Source: Paracentrotus lividus
Lineage: Eukaryota; Echinodermata; Echinoidea; Camarodonta; Echinidae
Assembly: GCA_940671915.1 (NCBI GenBank)
Contig: CALNVZ010003435.1
Location: 18,369,600 to 18,433,599, forward strand
Reading direction: 5' to 3'
Length of the DNA stretch: 64,000 nucleotides
The notes beneath the pieces are model-generated. The model was not told the origin of the DNA and did not search any database. It saw only the letters and a program-made list of their open reading frames with translations. The stretch's first letter is position 1. Each line of letters starts with the position of its first letter. This document shows, piece by piece, positions 1 to 10,856 of the stretch. The position numbers were made by a program, and so were the translations under genes.

Positions 1-562
1 AAATTTTGCCAGAGCAAATGTTGAGTCATCAATTAAAAACTTTGGTAACTATATATACTGAGTTGTGTGTAGGTTATTAATTATTATTATTATTCATTTA
101 TCTTTTTGTATCGATATGAATCCTTAACATTTTCCCCCCTGTTGTGAGCTCTTAAAAAGGAAACAAAATAAATACAAAAATAGAAATCAAGAATACAGGG
201 ACCAGGAGACAGGGTCCCCCCTCTCTCCATGTACATCAAACATGTAAAAATATCAAAAGTGCTATTAGGCATGGCAGAGTCTACAAAAGAAGAACTACAT
301 TCTATAAGGGGATAAATCCACTGATGATGAAAACCGAGTTATTGATATCCACCCACTATTCAGTTTGGTACCTGTGCTTGAACAATCATAATTTAAATCT
401 AAATTTTGAGAGCAATTATACCATAATGCACCTTTTAATACGATCACTTTTCCATAGACACCTGTTTGGCAAACTAATGCTTTATTCTTGGAAATAGATT
501 ACACCCTTTTGAAAATAAACTCTTCAAATATAAAATCAGAAATATACAGAGTGTATACATAC
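1..562. other. SC5D intron, left edge
   Basis: This is the sequence downstream (in transcript sense) of the second visible SC5D exon. I see no further desaturase exon here: neither the next conserved block nor its histidine box can be read on the minus strand. The rest of the gene should lie beyond the left edge of the window. Confidence 0.55.
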
Positions 563-695
563 CAAGTCGATTCTCTTTGAAGCTGTCGTACAGCTGGCTA
601 TAACCTCTGACCTCAAGCATGAACATGATGACTGTTAGAATGCCCATATAAGGAATAGACCATAGTGTGTACATGATCTCTTTTCGGATTTGATT
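563..695 (-). CDS. SC5D: SC5D second coding exon
   Basis: 133 nt between a CTGACAG-type acceptor and a GTATGT donor. It translates as NQIRKEI, a membrane span (PYMGILTVIMFMLEV), then RGYSQLYDS. It continues directly from the HPKILK end of the previous exon, as in vertebrate SC5D. Confidence 0.85.
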
Positions 696-2263
696 CTGTC
701 AAATTTAGAGAGAAATACTGAATAGAGTTAATGCATAGGGGCCTATGCTCATTAATACAAATTATATTTAAATAGGAAAGTTTACCATCAGTAAATGTGA
801 TCCTTTTTTGAAAGATTTGCTACAAAATTCCACATAAGAGAGAAACAAAGAGATAAATCTTGTCAAAATGATATTAATCACATTGCACAGTTTTTGTAAC
901 ACCAAGTACAATAAATGTAAAACGCTAATAATAAAGTATATATTTTTGGGGATTCATTACAAGTGCTATCAAGTTTGATAACATCTTCATCCACATTTTT
1001 TTTTCCCCAAAAAAATTCAGCTTCTAAGAATATTGGTTTAACAAATTTACAGCATATTTCTCCTAACCCCAACCACCCCCTCACAAATCAATCAGTGTGA
1101 TATTTAACTAATTCAATAAAGAAGGTTTCATATATTTATATCTAACAAGATTTTTTTTAAAAATAAATAAATAAAAAAATGTGGCTTTATGGTTCAAAAG
1201 TTATGTACCTAAATACAGGAATTAATTAATCATTTATTTTATCATCCATGATGCCAACACTGTACACTTCAATTTAATTCAATGTACATGCATATTTGTA
1301 CATGCACAAAGTGGTTCAGTCTAAAGTTCAAAAGGTTCCTTTAGATATTGCAATGAGATAAAAGCTAAATAAACTGATGTGTTCTTCTTTAAATATAAAT
1401 GTTGCAAGTTGCATTATCATCTTACTGATTATATTTTGGACATATTCCAGTCTTTCCTCAAATAGATGCATAATTTAATCCTGCTCCAGTATACATGGTT
1501 GATTAAAACACTAAATTTTAAAATTGTAGAAATTTCTTTACAAAGAACTATTTCAAAGGAACACTGTCCTCACTTCTTCCACTCTTATTCTTTTTGTGAA
1601 GATATTTACACTTAAATGTATATGTCACAAGTCTTCTCCAGAAAAAAAAACAACAACTACAGTATGAACTACTTATCGGATAGTGTAAGCCTATAATTTT
1701 ATGGTCTAGGAATCTACAGCAATAACCTGGAGTCATTTAATTAATTAAGAAGGTATAGTTTATTGGTGGTATCACACTTCGCGGAGACAGATTTGGGACT
1801 ACTTTGAGACAGTTTTGAGAAGTATCGGAAATGTCTCTGATACTTTTTTCTATCGCAGAGAAGTCACCGATACTCTTTTCCATCGCGGAGACATCTCTGA
1901 TCCTTTTTTCAGTCGCGTAGATGTCTCCACGATAAGCTTCAAAACCACGATGGAAAAAAGTATCAGAGAAGTCTCAAAGTAGTCCCAAATCCGTCTCAAA
2001 TCTGTCTACACGAAGTGAGATTCCACCATTAGGCTAGAGGAAGTACAAACCTTTAAAATTTTGGGATGCTGCAAAAGTCGATGGTCAAAAATGAAGAGAT
2101 AGCTGAAGCCAGCTAGCAGAAAATAGAGAATTGCTCCTCCCATATTGACAATGACAAAGAGAGTCAGGGCCTGGCGCAACCAGTAGTCCTCCGCCCATGT
2201 TTCTGGATACACTTTGTATGGTGTGAGGAGATGAGTATCGACGATATCCAGTACGATATCCAT
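563..2263 (-). CDS. SC5D: Sterol C5-desaturase (lathosterol oxidase), N-terminal part
   Basis: Partial gene with coding exons 2263-2051 and 695-563. Exon 1 starts MDIVLDIVDTHLLTPY and continues with VYPETWAEDYWLRQAL and a hydrophobic stretch ending in FIFDHRLLQHPKILK. Exon 2 reads NQIRKEIMYTLWSIPY and then a membrane segment ending LEVRGYSQLYDSFKENRLG. Order and spacing follow animal SC5D, an ER membrane di-iron enzyme that introduces the C5-C6 double bond in late sterol synthesis. Exon borders are GT/AG: donor GTTTGT after exon 1, acceptor CAG before exon 2, donor GTATGT after exon 2. The MDIV methionine is chosen because a TTTACAG acceptor lies 13 bases upstream, so this exon starts in 5'UTR. 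The histidine boxes that bind iron would be in later exons outside the window, so catalytic competence cannot be judged. Confidence 0.88.
1765..2027. mobile_element. MITE-like inverted-repeat element in SC5D intron
   Basis: The ends are inverted copies of each other: GGTGGTATCACACTTCG on the left and the reverse complement of GGTGGAATCTCACTTCG on the right. The similarity continues inward through an AGACAGATTTG-like block. The interior holds degenerate repeats around GATACTTTTTTCCATCG. It ends 23 bases from the exon 1 splice donor. An ATT trinucleotide on each side could be a target duplication. Confidence 0.65.
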
Positions 2264-2276
2264 AATGACACAAGCT
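2051..2276 (-). CDS. SC5D: SC5D first coding exon (with 13 nt of 5'UTR)
   Basis: The upstream border is a CTTTTACAG acceptor, so at least one noncoding exon precedes it. The start codon is at 2263-2261 and 71 codons run to a phase-0 GTTTGT donor at 2050. It contains the conserved LLTPY...VYPETW motif and the first membrane span, roughly residues 33-58. Confidence 0.85.
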
Positions 2277-2670
2277 CTGTAAAAGATAAGAAAATATTTT
2301 GTATATTCTAGATCTAGATCTACATCTATTTTATATTGTAACTGCAAGAAACATTGGGAAAAACCAATGCTTTAAAACAAATTTTAGACACTTAAAGTTA
2401 AAGTCTTAATGCACTTTCAGACAATGATACACCTGGCTTGTTGTTAGACCCTAAATATTAAAAAATATATAGATCTAGGCCTACAATTCTCAAACAACAC
2501 TGGACATGTAACGTAGATCTAGGCCTAACAGTTGGATGGAAGGGGGGTTGGGTGTCCAGACACTTAACAAATATGAAGCCTGTTTTTTTTTGTCTCAGTA
2601 ATCAGCCAAAAATTTACATTGAATAGCCTACTGCTTATCAATATCATCATCAATATTATTTGTTCTAACT

Positions 2671-3739
2671 AAACCCCTCCCAAAAAGTTTCGCAAGTGGA
2701 TTTTGGGCCATGATAACTTTTCAGGTACGCTTTAGTTATTCCTGATATTCATACCATTTGAAAGATAATTTATTCCCCTTTTTATTGATATCCTATTTGT
2801 AATAATTTTGTCATGCTTCAATGCACAGAACATCAGAATATGGAGAAATGTAAAAAGTCAAATGTTGCAAAATGCATTCATCAAAGTGAAGTTCCGCCAC
2901 TCGACTTTAGGCCCTGATAACTTTTTGGGGTATTTTATAATTTTTATTGAATTTTATACCATTGTCAAGTAAATTTATTCCTCTTTTTAACGACACCCTA
3001 ATTTTAACGAGAGTGTTGTTCTTGCATGCACAGAACACCTGAATGTTAGGACAAGTCAGAAGTTAAATGTTCCAAATTGAATGCCTATTGTCAGTATTAC
3101 TGTCTGTTGCCAGCAATAACAAAGCAATTCGCTATTTTTTACTTTTTACTTTGCATTATATTCATGAGTTATGTGCATTGAAACATGATGTTACTATTGC
3201 AATTAGGGCATCAATAAAAAGAAGAATAAATGAACTTTTTAATGCTATGAAAATTGATAATGCTTGAAAACCCACATTAAAATGTATCAAGCTTCAAAGT
3301 AGTGTTACAGAAATTTAAACTGAAAATTATCTTTAGCTTTGCCATGTATTCAGGTGGTATTCAGGGTTCCTGTGGACCCAAACATGACATAGTCATGACA
3401 AATAAGGTATCAATCAAAAGAGGAATAAATTAACTTGGCAATGGTATAGAATTCAATAAAAATTAGAAAATATCCCCAAAGTAATCAGGACCTAAAGTCA
3501 AGTTGCGGAACTTTAATGTGATCAATAAAAGTGCATTTTACAACATTTTACTTTTTACTTTTCTCCATATTTTGATATTATGTGCATTAAAGCATGACAA
3601 AACCATTACAGATAGGATAATAATAAAAAGGGGAATAAATTATCTTTCCAATGGTATGAATATCAGGAATAACTAAAAGCGTACCTGAAAAGTTATCATG
3701 GCCCAAAGTCCACGTGCGAAACTTTTTGGGAGGGGTTTA
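2671..3739. mobile_element. Foldback element, copy 1 (about 1.07 kb palindrome)
   Basis: The left end AAACCCCTCCCAAAAAGTTT is matched inverted at 3739. Inversion continues through TGATAACTTTTCAGGTACGC (left) and its complement near 3690. Further inward, blocks around TTTATTCCCCTTTTTATT and CATGCTTCAATGCACAGAA also recur inverted. The two arms together cover nearly the whole element, with the fold centre near 3205. No protein is encoded. Confidence 0.75.
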
Positions 3740-3944
3740 GATCTAACGTTAGACTAGATCTACACAACATTTTGGGATAAATCATAAAACACTACAAAGA
3801 CATTGCTTAAAGTTAAACATGTTAAAATCCCTTAAAGTTTCAAATGCATGGTCATGGACCATGCCCATGGTTTGTAAAAATGAATTGAGTAGTCTAGATA
3901 TCTATCCGGATGGACACCCAACCTGCCCCGTCCAGACACCCAAT

Positions 3945-6234
3945 CTCAGAATCTCAGAATGTTATCCAGACATCGCTTTTCAGCACTTGCGTCTAGAGGT
4001 GGTGTCGCTTCCGTGCAGTACATTTTAAATTGATGGGGGACTTTTCTCTAGGTATTGTTTGAAGGATTTTGTAGAGTTCAGGTTTTTGGCTACAGAGGGA
4101 AGTTTGTTCCAACCTTTTATGGTGTTGTTATAAACTGTTCATGTAGGCCTTTGTTCGGCACTGTAGTGGGACAAGGCGGCTGCTGTTTTTCTCACAGAAC
4201 GTGGTGCTTCATGGACATAGTCCGGGATGTCTACAGCAGCTTCTCCATGAAGTGCTTTATAGAATAAGGTTAGTCTGCTGTCTCTCCTTCGTTGTTGAAG
4301 AGAAGACCATTCCAAGGATCTGAGTAATTCGGTGACACTTGTAGTTCGCCGATAGTCACTGTAGACGAATCGAGCAGCTCTTCGCTGGACCATCTCCAGT
4401 TTGTCGACAAGGCAAGCTTGGTGTGGGTCCCAAACCGTAGCTGCATACTCAAGTTTGGGACGTACAAGGACTTTATATGCAGCAGTTTTTACCTTGATGT
4501 CGCATCTTGACAGGTTTCTTCTGATGAATCCCAAGATCTTATTTGCATCATTTGCTACATGGTTGATGTGGGTCTTCCATGACATGTCACTAGATAGGTG
4601 AACACCCAGGTAGGTTGTCTCTTTAACAGATGTTAGTTGCACCCATGCATATTATATAAAGTCTCTTCGGTTGTCTACTTCTGGTTACTTGCATGGTTTG
4701 GCATTTGGATGGGTTGAAGCTCATTTGCCATGAGGTTGACCATTCCTTGAGAGCATCCAGGTCTTTTTGAAGTTGGTCTTGATCTTCATTTTCTTGAATG
4801 TGGCGAAGAGGATGCAATCATCTGCAAAGCTTAATCTTTGTTCCTGGACTTATACTCGATCACCGATGTCGTTTATATACAGGAGAAACATGAGCGGACC
4901 CAATACAGTTCCCTGTGGCACTCCAGAAGAGACTGGAATTGGTTTGGAGACTTCACCATCCACAAGTACTTGTTGGCTACGTTGGGTAAGCCAGGTGTTA
5001 ATCCATCGGTAGGTTGAATCCTGTACTCCATAATGGTCTATCTTGCGTAGTAGTTTAGGGTGGGATACGGTGTCAAATGCCTTACTAAAGTCTAATATCT
5101 GCATGTCAACCTGGCTGCCTGGGGTTGTATCAAGGCAGCGCATGATCTCTTCTATTGTATTTACTAGTTGAGTCTCGCAAGAATGGGCTTTCAAGAATCC
5201 ATGTTGATAATGTTTTAGGATATGATGGTCTTCGATGTGAGCCATAATATGATGAATATAATGTGCTCTAGCAATTTACAGGATACAGATGTCAGGGATA
5301 CTGGTCTGTAATTTACAGGAAGAGACCGATCTCCTTTCTTGTATACAGGCAGACATTGGCTGTAAGCCAGTCCTTGGGTAAGGTTCCTCCCTTAGTGACT
5401 GATTAAAAATCTTTGTGAGAACTGGAGTTAAGATTTCAGCACATTCCTTCATAATATATGCAGGTATTTCATCAGGGCCACGTGCTTTCTGGGCATCTAG
5501 TCCTTTCAAGAGCTTAAGTACACCTGCTTCATCAACTTCTATAGACGACATTGCTGGATAAGGTTCAGAGTCAATAGGGTGATTTATCAATGGATCATCA
5601 TCAGTAAAATAGATCCATAATGCTTATTGAGAACTCAGCTTTCTGAAGACTATTGCAGGTTAGTCATTCGTTGGTGAAGCGGAGGAACTCCACTGCGATC
5701 ACGACGTTTGTGAGCGACGAAGGACCAAAAGCGTTTTGGAGCTGTGCGAAGATTTTCGGTGTTGAGGATACCCGGATGTACTGGGTTTGAGCTGCATCCA
5801 AGTCACGTCTAATACTGTTTCGCAAATGTCGGAAACCTTCCCAGTCAGATGCCTGTCAGTTTTCTTTGCCTTATTAAACAATTGTTTGCGTTTCCTAATC
5901 TTTCTCTTAATGTTGGTTGTCATCCATGGTAAATCACCTCCGTTTTTCAGCGTTTTGACAGGAACGTGGTATTCATTGCTTTGGAGATGGCGTCTTTAAA
6001 GAGGGACCAATTATCTTCTAATGATCTATCCTCTCCATCTATTATCTTGGTGCAAGCCTCAATAAGGTCCTTCTTCAATGCTGGAATGTTACCCTTTTTA
6101 AAGAAAAAATCTGTCTTGGTTTCTTATTATTAGTCTTAACTCCAAGGTGAATATCAGCAATAACTGCCTCGTGATCACTCATCCCGGGTATTATCTTAGT
6201 ACTTATAACACAGGATGGATACGTTGTAACCCGG
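3945..6234 (-). mobile_element. Decayed non-LTR retrotransposon (LINE), 5'-truncated
   Basis: A broken ORF2 runs right to left. An endonuclease C-terminal piece near 6257-6075 has PGMSDHEAV. A finger region near 5590-5430 has LDAQKARGPDEIPAYIMKE. The reverse-transcriptase core is at 5245-4850 (DFSKAFDTVSH, SSGVPQGTVLGPLMFLLYIND), and the C-terminal region at 4642-4139 has YLGVHLSSDMSWKTHI and KLEYAATVWDPH. Frames change several times, so it is not functional. The FADD-type catalytic block is lost between the pieces at about 4840-4650. It is flanked by near-identical direct repeats GTCCAGACACCCAAT (about 3930) and GTCCGGACACCCAAT (about 6238), which look like a target-site duplication. The 3' end shows two ATTCTGAG units, like a CR1-type tail. 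The organisation suggests the CR1/jockey group; the clade is not fixed. Confidence 0.85.
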
Positions 6235-6644
6235 CCCGTCCGGACACCCAATGGCAATAACTAGACAGAAATTGATCATATTTTTTATCTAATTAGTTTA
6301 GAAAAACAACAGTGGCCCCGCTAGACCCCCACACTCATAGCCACAGGGAGGGGAGCGGCAGGAGAAACCGGCATGACACTACACAGGTACATGTAGATCT
6401 ACATTTATTTTGAGTGCGCGCCCATGGCCATGCAGACGTTGTCGACGAGTTATCTGCCCCAGCGCAACCCCGTGGAAACAGTGTCGGAAACCGTTCAGTC
6501 CAAATAGAGATTCCAGTCGCTAGCACTTGATTATTTACGACTTAAACGATCTCACATGAAATGTGAATACATTTATGGCTTAAATTACATTTAGTTCTAC
6601 GGAATACTTGTTCAAAAAATAAAAATATTGATGCAATTTCTTAC

Positions 6645-6700
6645 CACGTAAGCTGAAGCAAACAAAGACCAAAGTGCCAGTGATGTAATGCTCGAAATAT
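6645..6700 (-). other. Candidate SC5D 5' noncoding exon
   Basis: On the minus strand CTTACGTG is followed by a good GTAAGA donor at 6644-6643. The first coding exon of SC5D begins with an acceptor and so needs an upstream exon, and this is the nearest plausible donor outside the transposons. The upstream limit is a guess. Other donors further right cannot be excluded. Confidence 0.3.
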
Positions 6701-6730
6701 GCAAATTTACCGGTGGTATCTCTTACGATA

Positions 6731-6738
6731 TGACGTCA
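6731..6738. promoter_or_regulatory. Palindromic CRE (TGACGTCA)
   Basis: A perfect TGACGTCA lies about 30 bases upstream of the candidate SC5D 5' exon. In other animals this octamer binds CREB/ATF-type bZIP factors. The role here is inferred from position only. Confidence 0.3.
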
Positions 6739-7127
6739 CGATCATGCGATGTCAATCAATTAACAAAATAAAACAACAACAACAAAAAGTCCCAGGCCAG
6801 GCTATTCATGAGCTGGTGACTAGTACTGCGGTGGACTCTGGAGGTTCGAAAAAGCTCATTTTAAGCAAAAAGGAAAAGAAAAAGACAAAGGAAGAATAAG
6901 ACAGATAAAATGGAAAGGAATAAGAGAGATGGGGAGAAAGAAACAAATGTTAAGAAAAGACGTGGGAGCTAGATGATATATAGGGTCATGAAGTCTAGGA
7001 AAGTAGTCCTCCATGACAGGGTTAATTTAATTTTTTAGCAGGTGCATCGCATTAGACAGCAAAATTCATCCTAAAAAAAAAAAAATTAAGAAGAAGAAAG
7101 AATAGAAAACAAGGAGCTAATCATATA

Positions 7128-8392
7128 TCAACCCCTCAAAAAAAAAAAAAAAAAAAAAAAATCAGCAATTTGATTTTGAGCAACTTTTTTGGAAGCTAGC
7201 TATTCAGTAATTCTTGATATAGGCTATAGGCCTACCATTAATTGGAAAAGTTAATTCATTCTTATTCTCATTGATATTCTATTTGTAGTGATCGATGCCA
7301 TGCTTCAATGCATAGAATGTCTGAATATAGAGAAAAGTCAAATCAGGCATGAATCAAATGTCAAAACTTGCAAAAAATTAAATGCATTTTTATTGTTCAT
7401 AAAGTTGATGCTCGACTTTTGAGCCTTCATAACTTTCAAGGTGCGTTTTTGATCATTCTTAACTTGCATGAAAAGTTGATTGAAATTTGAATCCTCTTTC
7501 TATTGATACCTTGTTGTAATGGTCATCATGCTTGAATGCACAACCCCTAATGCATATATAAAGCAAAACTTAAAATAATTGCTTAAATATTAAAGAAGGC
7601 CGACCACATTTGAGGCTTTATATTATCATTCTTTATTTTCATATACCTTTAGAAAGTTCATTACTCTTCTTTTTTTAATACCCTATATTGGCAATTGTGA
7701 CTGAGCTTGAATTCATAGTCATGAATGCAAGCTTCAGTGGCAAGGTGAAAATAATCATAATAATAATAATTTCTGGTTTGTTTGTTTGTTTAAGTAATAG
7801 ATATCTCATTCGTTGAATTTATTTAAGTTTTTGTTCTTGCCAAAGGTAGGGTTTCAGATATTGTTAGGCCTTAGTCCTTTTTATTTTCCCCCTTCTTTCT
7901 TTTCTTATTTTTGTTTTAATCTTTGCACTGTATATCTCAGATGCTGTTCTCATTGTAGATCTTTTACTTTTCTTTGTTCACTATGTATTTCAGTATTATC
8001 ATTGTATTCATAACCTATACTATTTTATGTTGTATGTTGATAAGGACCTCTGCATCTGCAGCTGTGTCTGGAATAAAGTCTTCAATTCAATTCAATTCAA
8101 TTCAATTCAAAAAGTGAAAAGTGAAAAGTTGAAAAATGCATGTCTTGTTGCACATTGAGAAACTGGCAATAGGCAACAATCGTAATTATGGGCATTTAAT
8201 TTGCAATTTTGGCTTTTGACTTTTCCTATTCTGTGCATGTACGCATGACCATCATCATAAGAAGGGTATTACTAGTATTAAAAAAAAAAAAAATAAAATA
8301 AAAAATAAGTAAATGAACTTGGAAATGGTATAAAATTTAATAATTTTAAAAGCACCCAAAGTTTACCATTGCCATTTTTTTAGGGGTCTAGA
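7128..8392. mobile_element. Foldback element, diverged copy 2
   Basis: It shares blocks with the 2.7-3.7 kb palindrome: CATGCTTCAATGCA, CTCGACTTTTGAGCC, GATAACTTT-like and GGAAATGGTATAAAATTTAA. The ends ACCCCTCAAAAAAA (left) and TTTTTTTAGGGGT (right) are inverted. It is interrupted by a poly-A tract and by a retroposon tail ending near 8100. Confidence 0.6.
7760..8109 (+). mobile_element. LINE/SINE 3' end with (ATTCA)n tail
   Basis: The sequence ends in CTGGAATAAAGTCTTC followed by about five ATTCA repeats (8083-8109), the typical 3' tail of a non-LTR retroposon. It sits inside the foldback element and is therefore the younger insertion. No coding part is left. Confidence 0.55.
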
Positions 8393-8640
8393 TCAACTGA
8401 GAGAGATAGACAAAAAACAAAAAGAAAATAAATAAAAATTATACAGCATTTAAGTCGACTAAATGGCTATAGAAAGCTCAATGATTCAAGAGGATAAGGC
8501 AAGCTTTCTAGTTCTATCAATCCATACTACTAAACAGTCATGCAGTCAATCACTAAATGAGAAAATGAGAATAATTTAATACAACTAATGGAGTTTTAGG
8601 ACTATTTTCAGCTACATCAAACTTAGTTATAGAGAGTTAA

Positions 8641-8685
8641 AAGGAGAGGGAGAGAGAGAGAGGGAGATAGAGAGGGAGTGAGCTA

Positions 8686-8730
<45 letters not shown>
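8641..8730. repeat. GA-rich tract and (TG)n microsatellite
   Basis: A GAGAGAGGGAGA-type purine tract (8641-8680) is followed by about 21 uninterrupted TG units (8686-8728). Confidence 0.9.
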
Positions 8731-8732
<2 letters not shown>

Positions 8733-10040
8733 GAGATTAAAATAATTTGAACAGGAATATTACAGATCAAACCATTTGAACGTTTATTTAAAATACTAGA
8801 AAGCATCAAAGTTGTCTGATCAAGTTCAGGCTTATTCTCTGATTTTAATTAAAGCCCTAAAATAAATTTTAGATACATGCATTTTTTTTTTTTTTTTTTT
8901 TATAAACTGACTTGCAATAATTCTGTCGTAAAGCATGTATTACATTGCTTCTTCATCATAAATATAACAATTCTTATGTAATCAGACCGTCACTCAATAT
9001 TTTTGTGGGTCGCTTAGTGAGGGTACCCACTATCTTCTATTAATATCCAGCAGTTAAATACCTAATTCCCTCTTTCAATCAAAGTTGACAAAATATCATG
9101 TACGTTTACTGATGATGTCAAATAAATTTCAATTGAATTCAATCAATCAGTGTAGTGCGGGATAGTAAGGCAGGGAGGCAAGGGGAGCATGCTCTCCGTA
9201 TTTTCTGATAATCATATTGAGCATACATGTTAATAAAATAATAGATTAGAAAATTTCCTTCTGCTTCCCCCTCGAGCTTTATCAAAATTTCCAATCGAAC
9301 AAGTCCCCTTGTTTACACATCCTTGATCCGCCACTGATCCATCCCAGATTTATTACCAAATGGCAGGCAAAATATCCGATATCAAACTATGTACAAGCTG
9401 CTATTCAATTTTGCTTATATCAATGAGTGTGAACTCATTACAAAAGAAACAGAATTCAAGCATTCTGAATACAGTAGTTTGTATGGTAGAGTCTTGAATT
9501 TGAGACGTTTGATGCTAGATTATTTTGACTGTAATTTGAACTTAAATCACTAAACTAGATTTTAAGCACCAAAGAAATAAGTCATTTCACACACATTAGC
9601 ATTTCCTATGGATTTATTTTAACATAATATATACAAATAGATACAGTATCAGCCTGCATTCATAATGAACAATTTTGTTTGGAAATACTTCAGCTCTTGA
9701 TTATGTCCTTTAAATAATTAATCAGCCTCATATTTACGTTCTTAAATAATTCAGTCTCTTACAAGGAATGTACAGGAACTTGCAAACAGCAATGAAAATG
9801 CAAGATAAAGGGCTTTAAATAGAAATATTTTCAAGATATAAAAGTCCTATAAATAAAACAAAGTAAAAACAATGAGAAATTGTGTACTGATTATCAATAA
9901 ATATACTTCACACTTGCATAAAAGGAAATAGATGCATTGAATAGAGCACCACAATGTACTTGACAAGCCATACATGATAATTTAGAAAGACTACTTAGTA
10001 ATTACTATGCAGTCATTAAATGAAAGTAACATTACATATA
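8731..10040. other. Intergenic, AT-rich
   Basis: It contains a 22-base poly-T at about 8881 and a retroposon-like 3' end near 9000-9150 (GTGAGGGTACCCAC through GATGTCAAATAAATTTCAATTGAATTCAATCAATC). I see no exon, tRNA or other gene. Confidence 0.5.
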
Positions 10041-10443
10041 CAGTCTGTTTCAATTATGTACAAGCGTGGAACATAGTTTAGGTTTGAAATCTTGTGAAAA
10101 GATGTCTGAATGCGGTATCAAATTAAAGCTGGAAAAAAAATTGAAATTACACAAATTCCTTGTCTGCTACACATCTGCACCCTGGCGATCATGGACTATT
10201 ATTTTTTTAACATACATAATGTCATAAAACACATGCGTACAGGCGATTTTGTTGTTGTTTTTTTTTTATAATAGATAAATGATCATATCTCAAGATCTAC
10301 AGCAACAAATGAGATGAAATAATTTCAGAAGACAGTCTGCTTTTTCTCGCTTTAAGGAATTACCAACTATTAGCAGGTTGTGATTTATCTTCATTCTATC
10401 AGAACATATTTCCTGCTTGTACCAATTTTACTGATACAGACTG
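10041..10443. mobile_element. mariner-like MITE, copy 1
   Basis: The terminal repeat starts CAGTCTGTTTCAATTATGTAC on the left; its counterpart on the right, read inverted, is CAGTCTGTATCAGTAAAATTGGTAC. TA dinucleotides flank it. It shares the interior block TAGCAGGTTGTGATTTATCTTC with the copy at 37.7 kb (TAGCAGGCTGTGATTAATCTTC). Confidence 0.7.
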
Positions 10444-10717
10444 TTACATACACAGTGCTGCTCATTATTCTGAACCCATAAATTCTCTACACATGGAGAC
10501 CGTTGATCAGAAAATAAAATAGAGTTCGTTTATTGAACATTTGCTGAATAATTTAAAGGTTATATGATATGGAAATTAAATAATCCAAACCCTATTCCAT
10601 TTTCATATTACCATATCAGATTGTACGTTTGGATTCACAAACTTCCAGGTGTAGGAAATTTATGTGTTTAGAATAATGAGCATTTGGAATAACAGGGAGC
10701 AATTATCTGTTGATCAA

Positions 10718-10856
10718 GGGAGCATTTCCTGAAACAAACATTCACTGATTCTTACTGACAACTGTTATAAGCTACTGAAATGCTTGCATCTGATTGGCCG
10801 AGTGCAAATTTGTCGGATAAAACGTTGGTTTAAGTCCTTTCATGAAATGTCCCCCA
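10718..10856. mobile_element. Short MITE (GGGAGCATTTC family), copy 1
   Basis: The left end GGGAGCATTTCCTGAAA is mirrored by TTTCATGAAATGTCCCCC on the right. The interior ATTCACTGATTCTTACTGAC and GCAAATTTGTCGGATAAAAC also occur in the copy at 18.96 kb. Confidence 0.8.

Noticed and set aside
878..1736. Short minus-strand ORFs in the SC5D intron
   Set aside because: No splice borders or homology to the desaturase.
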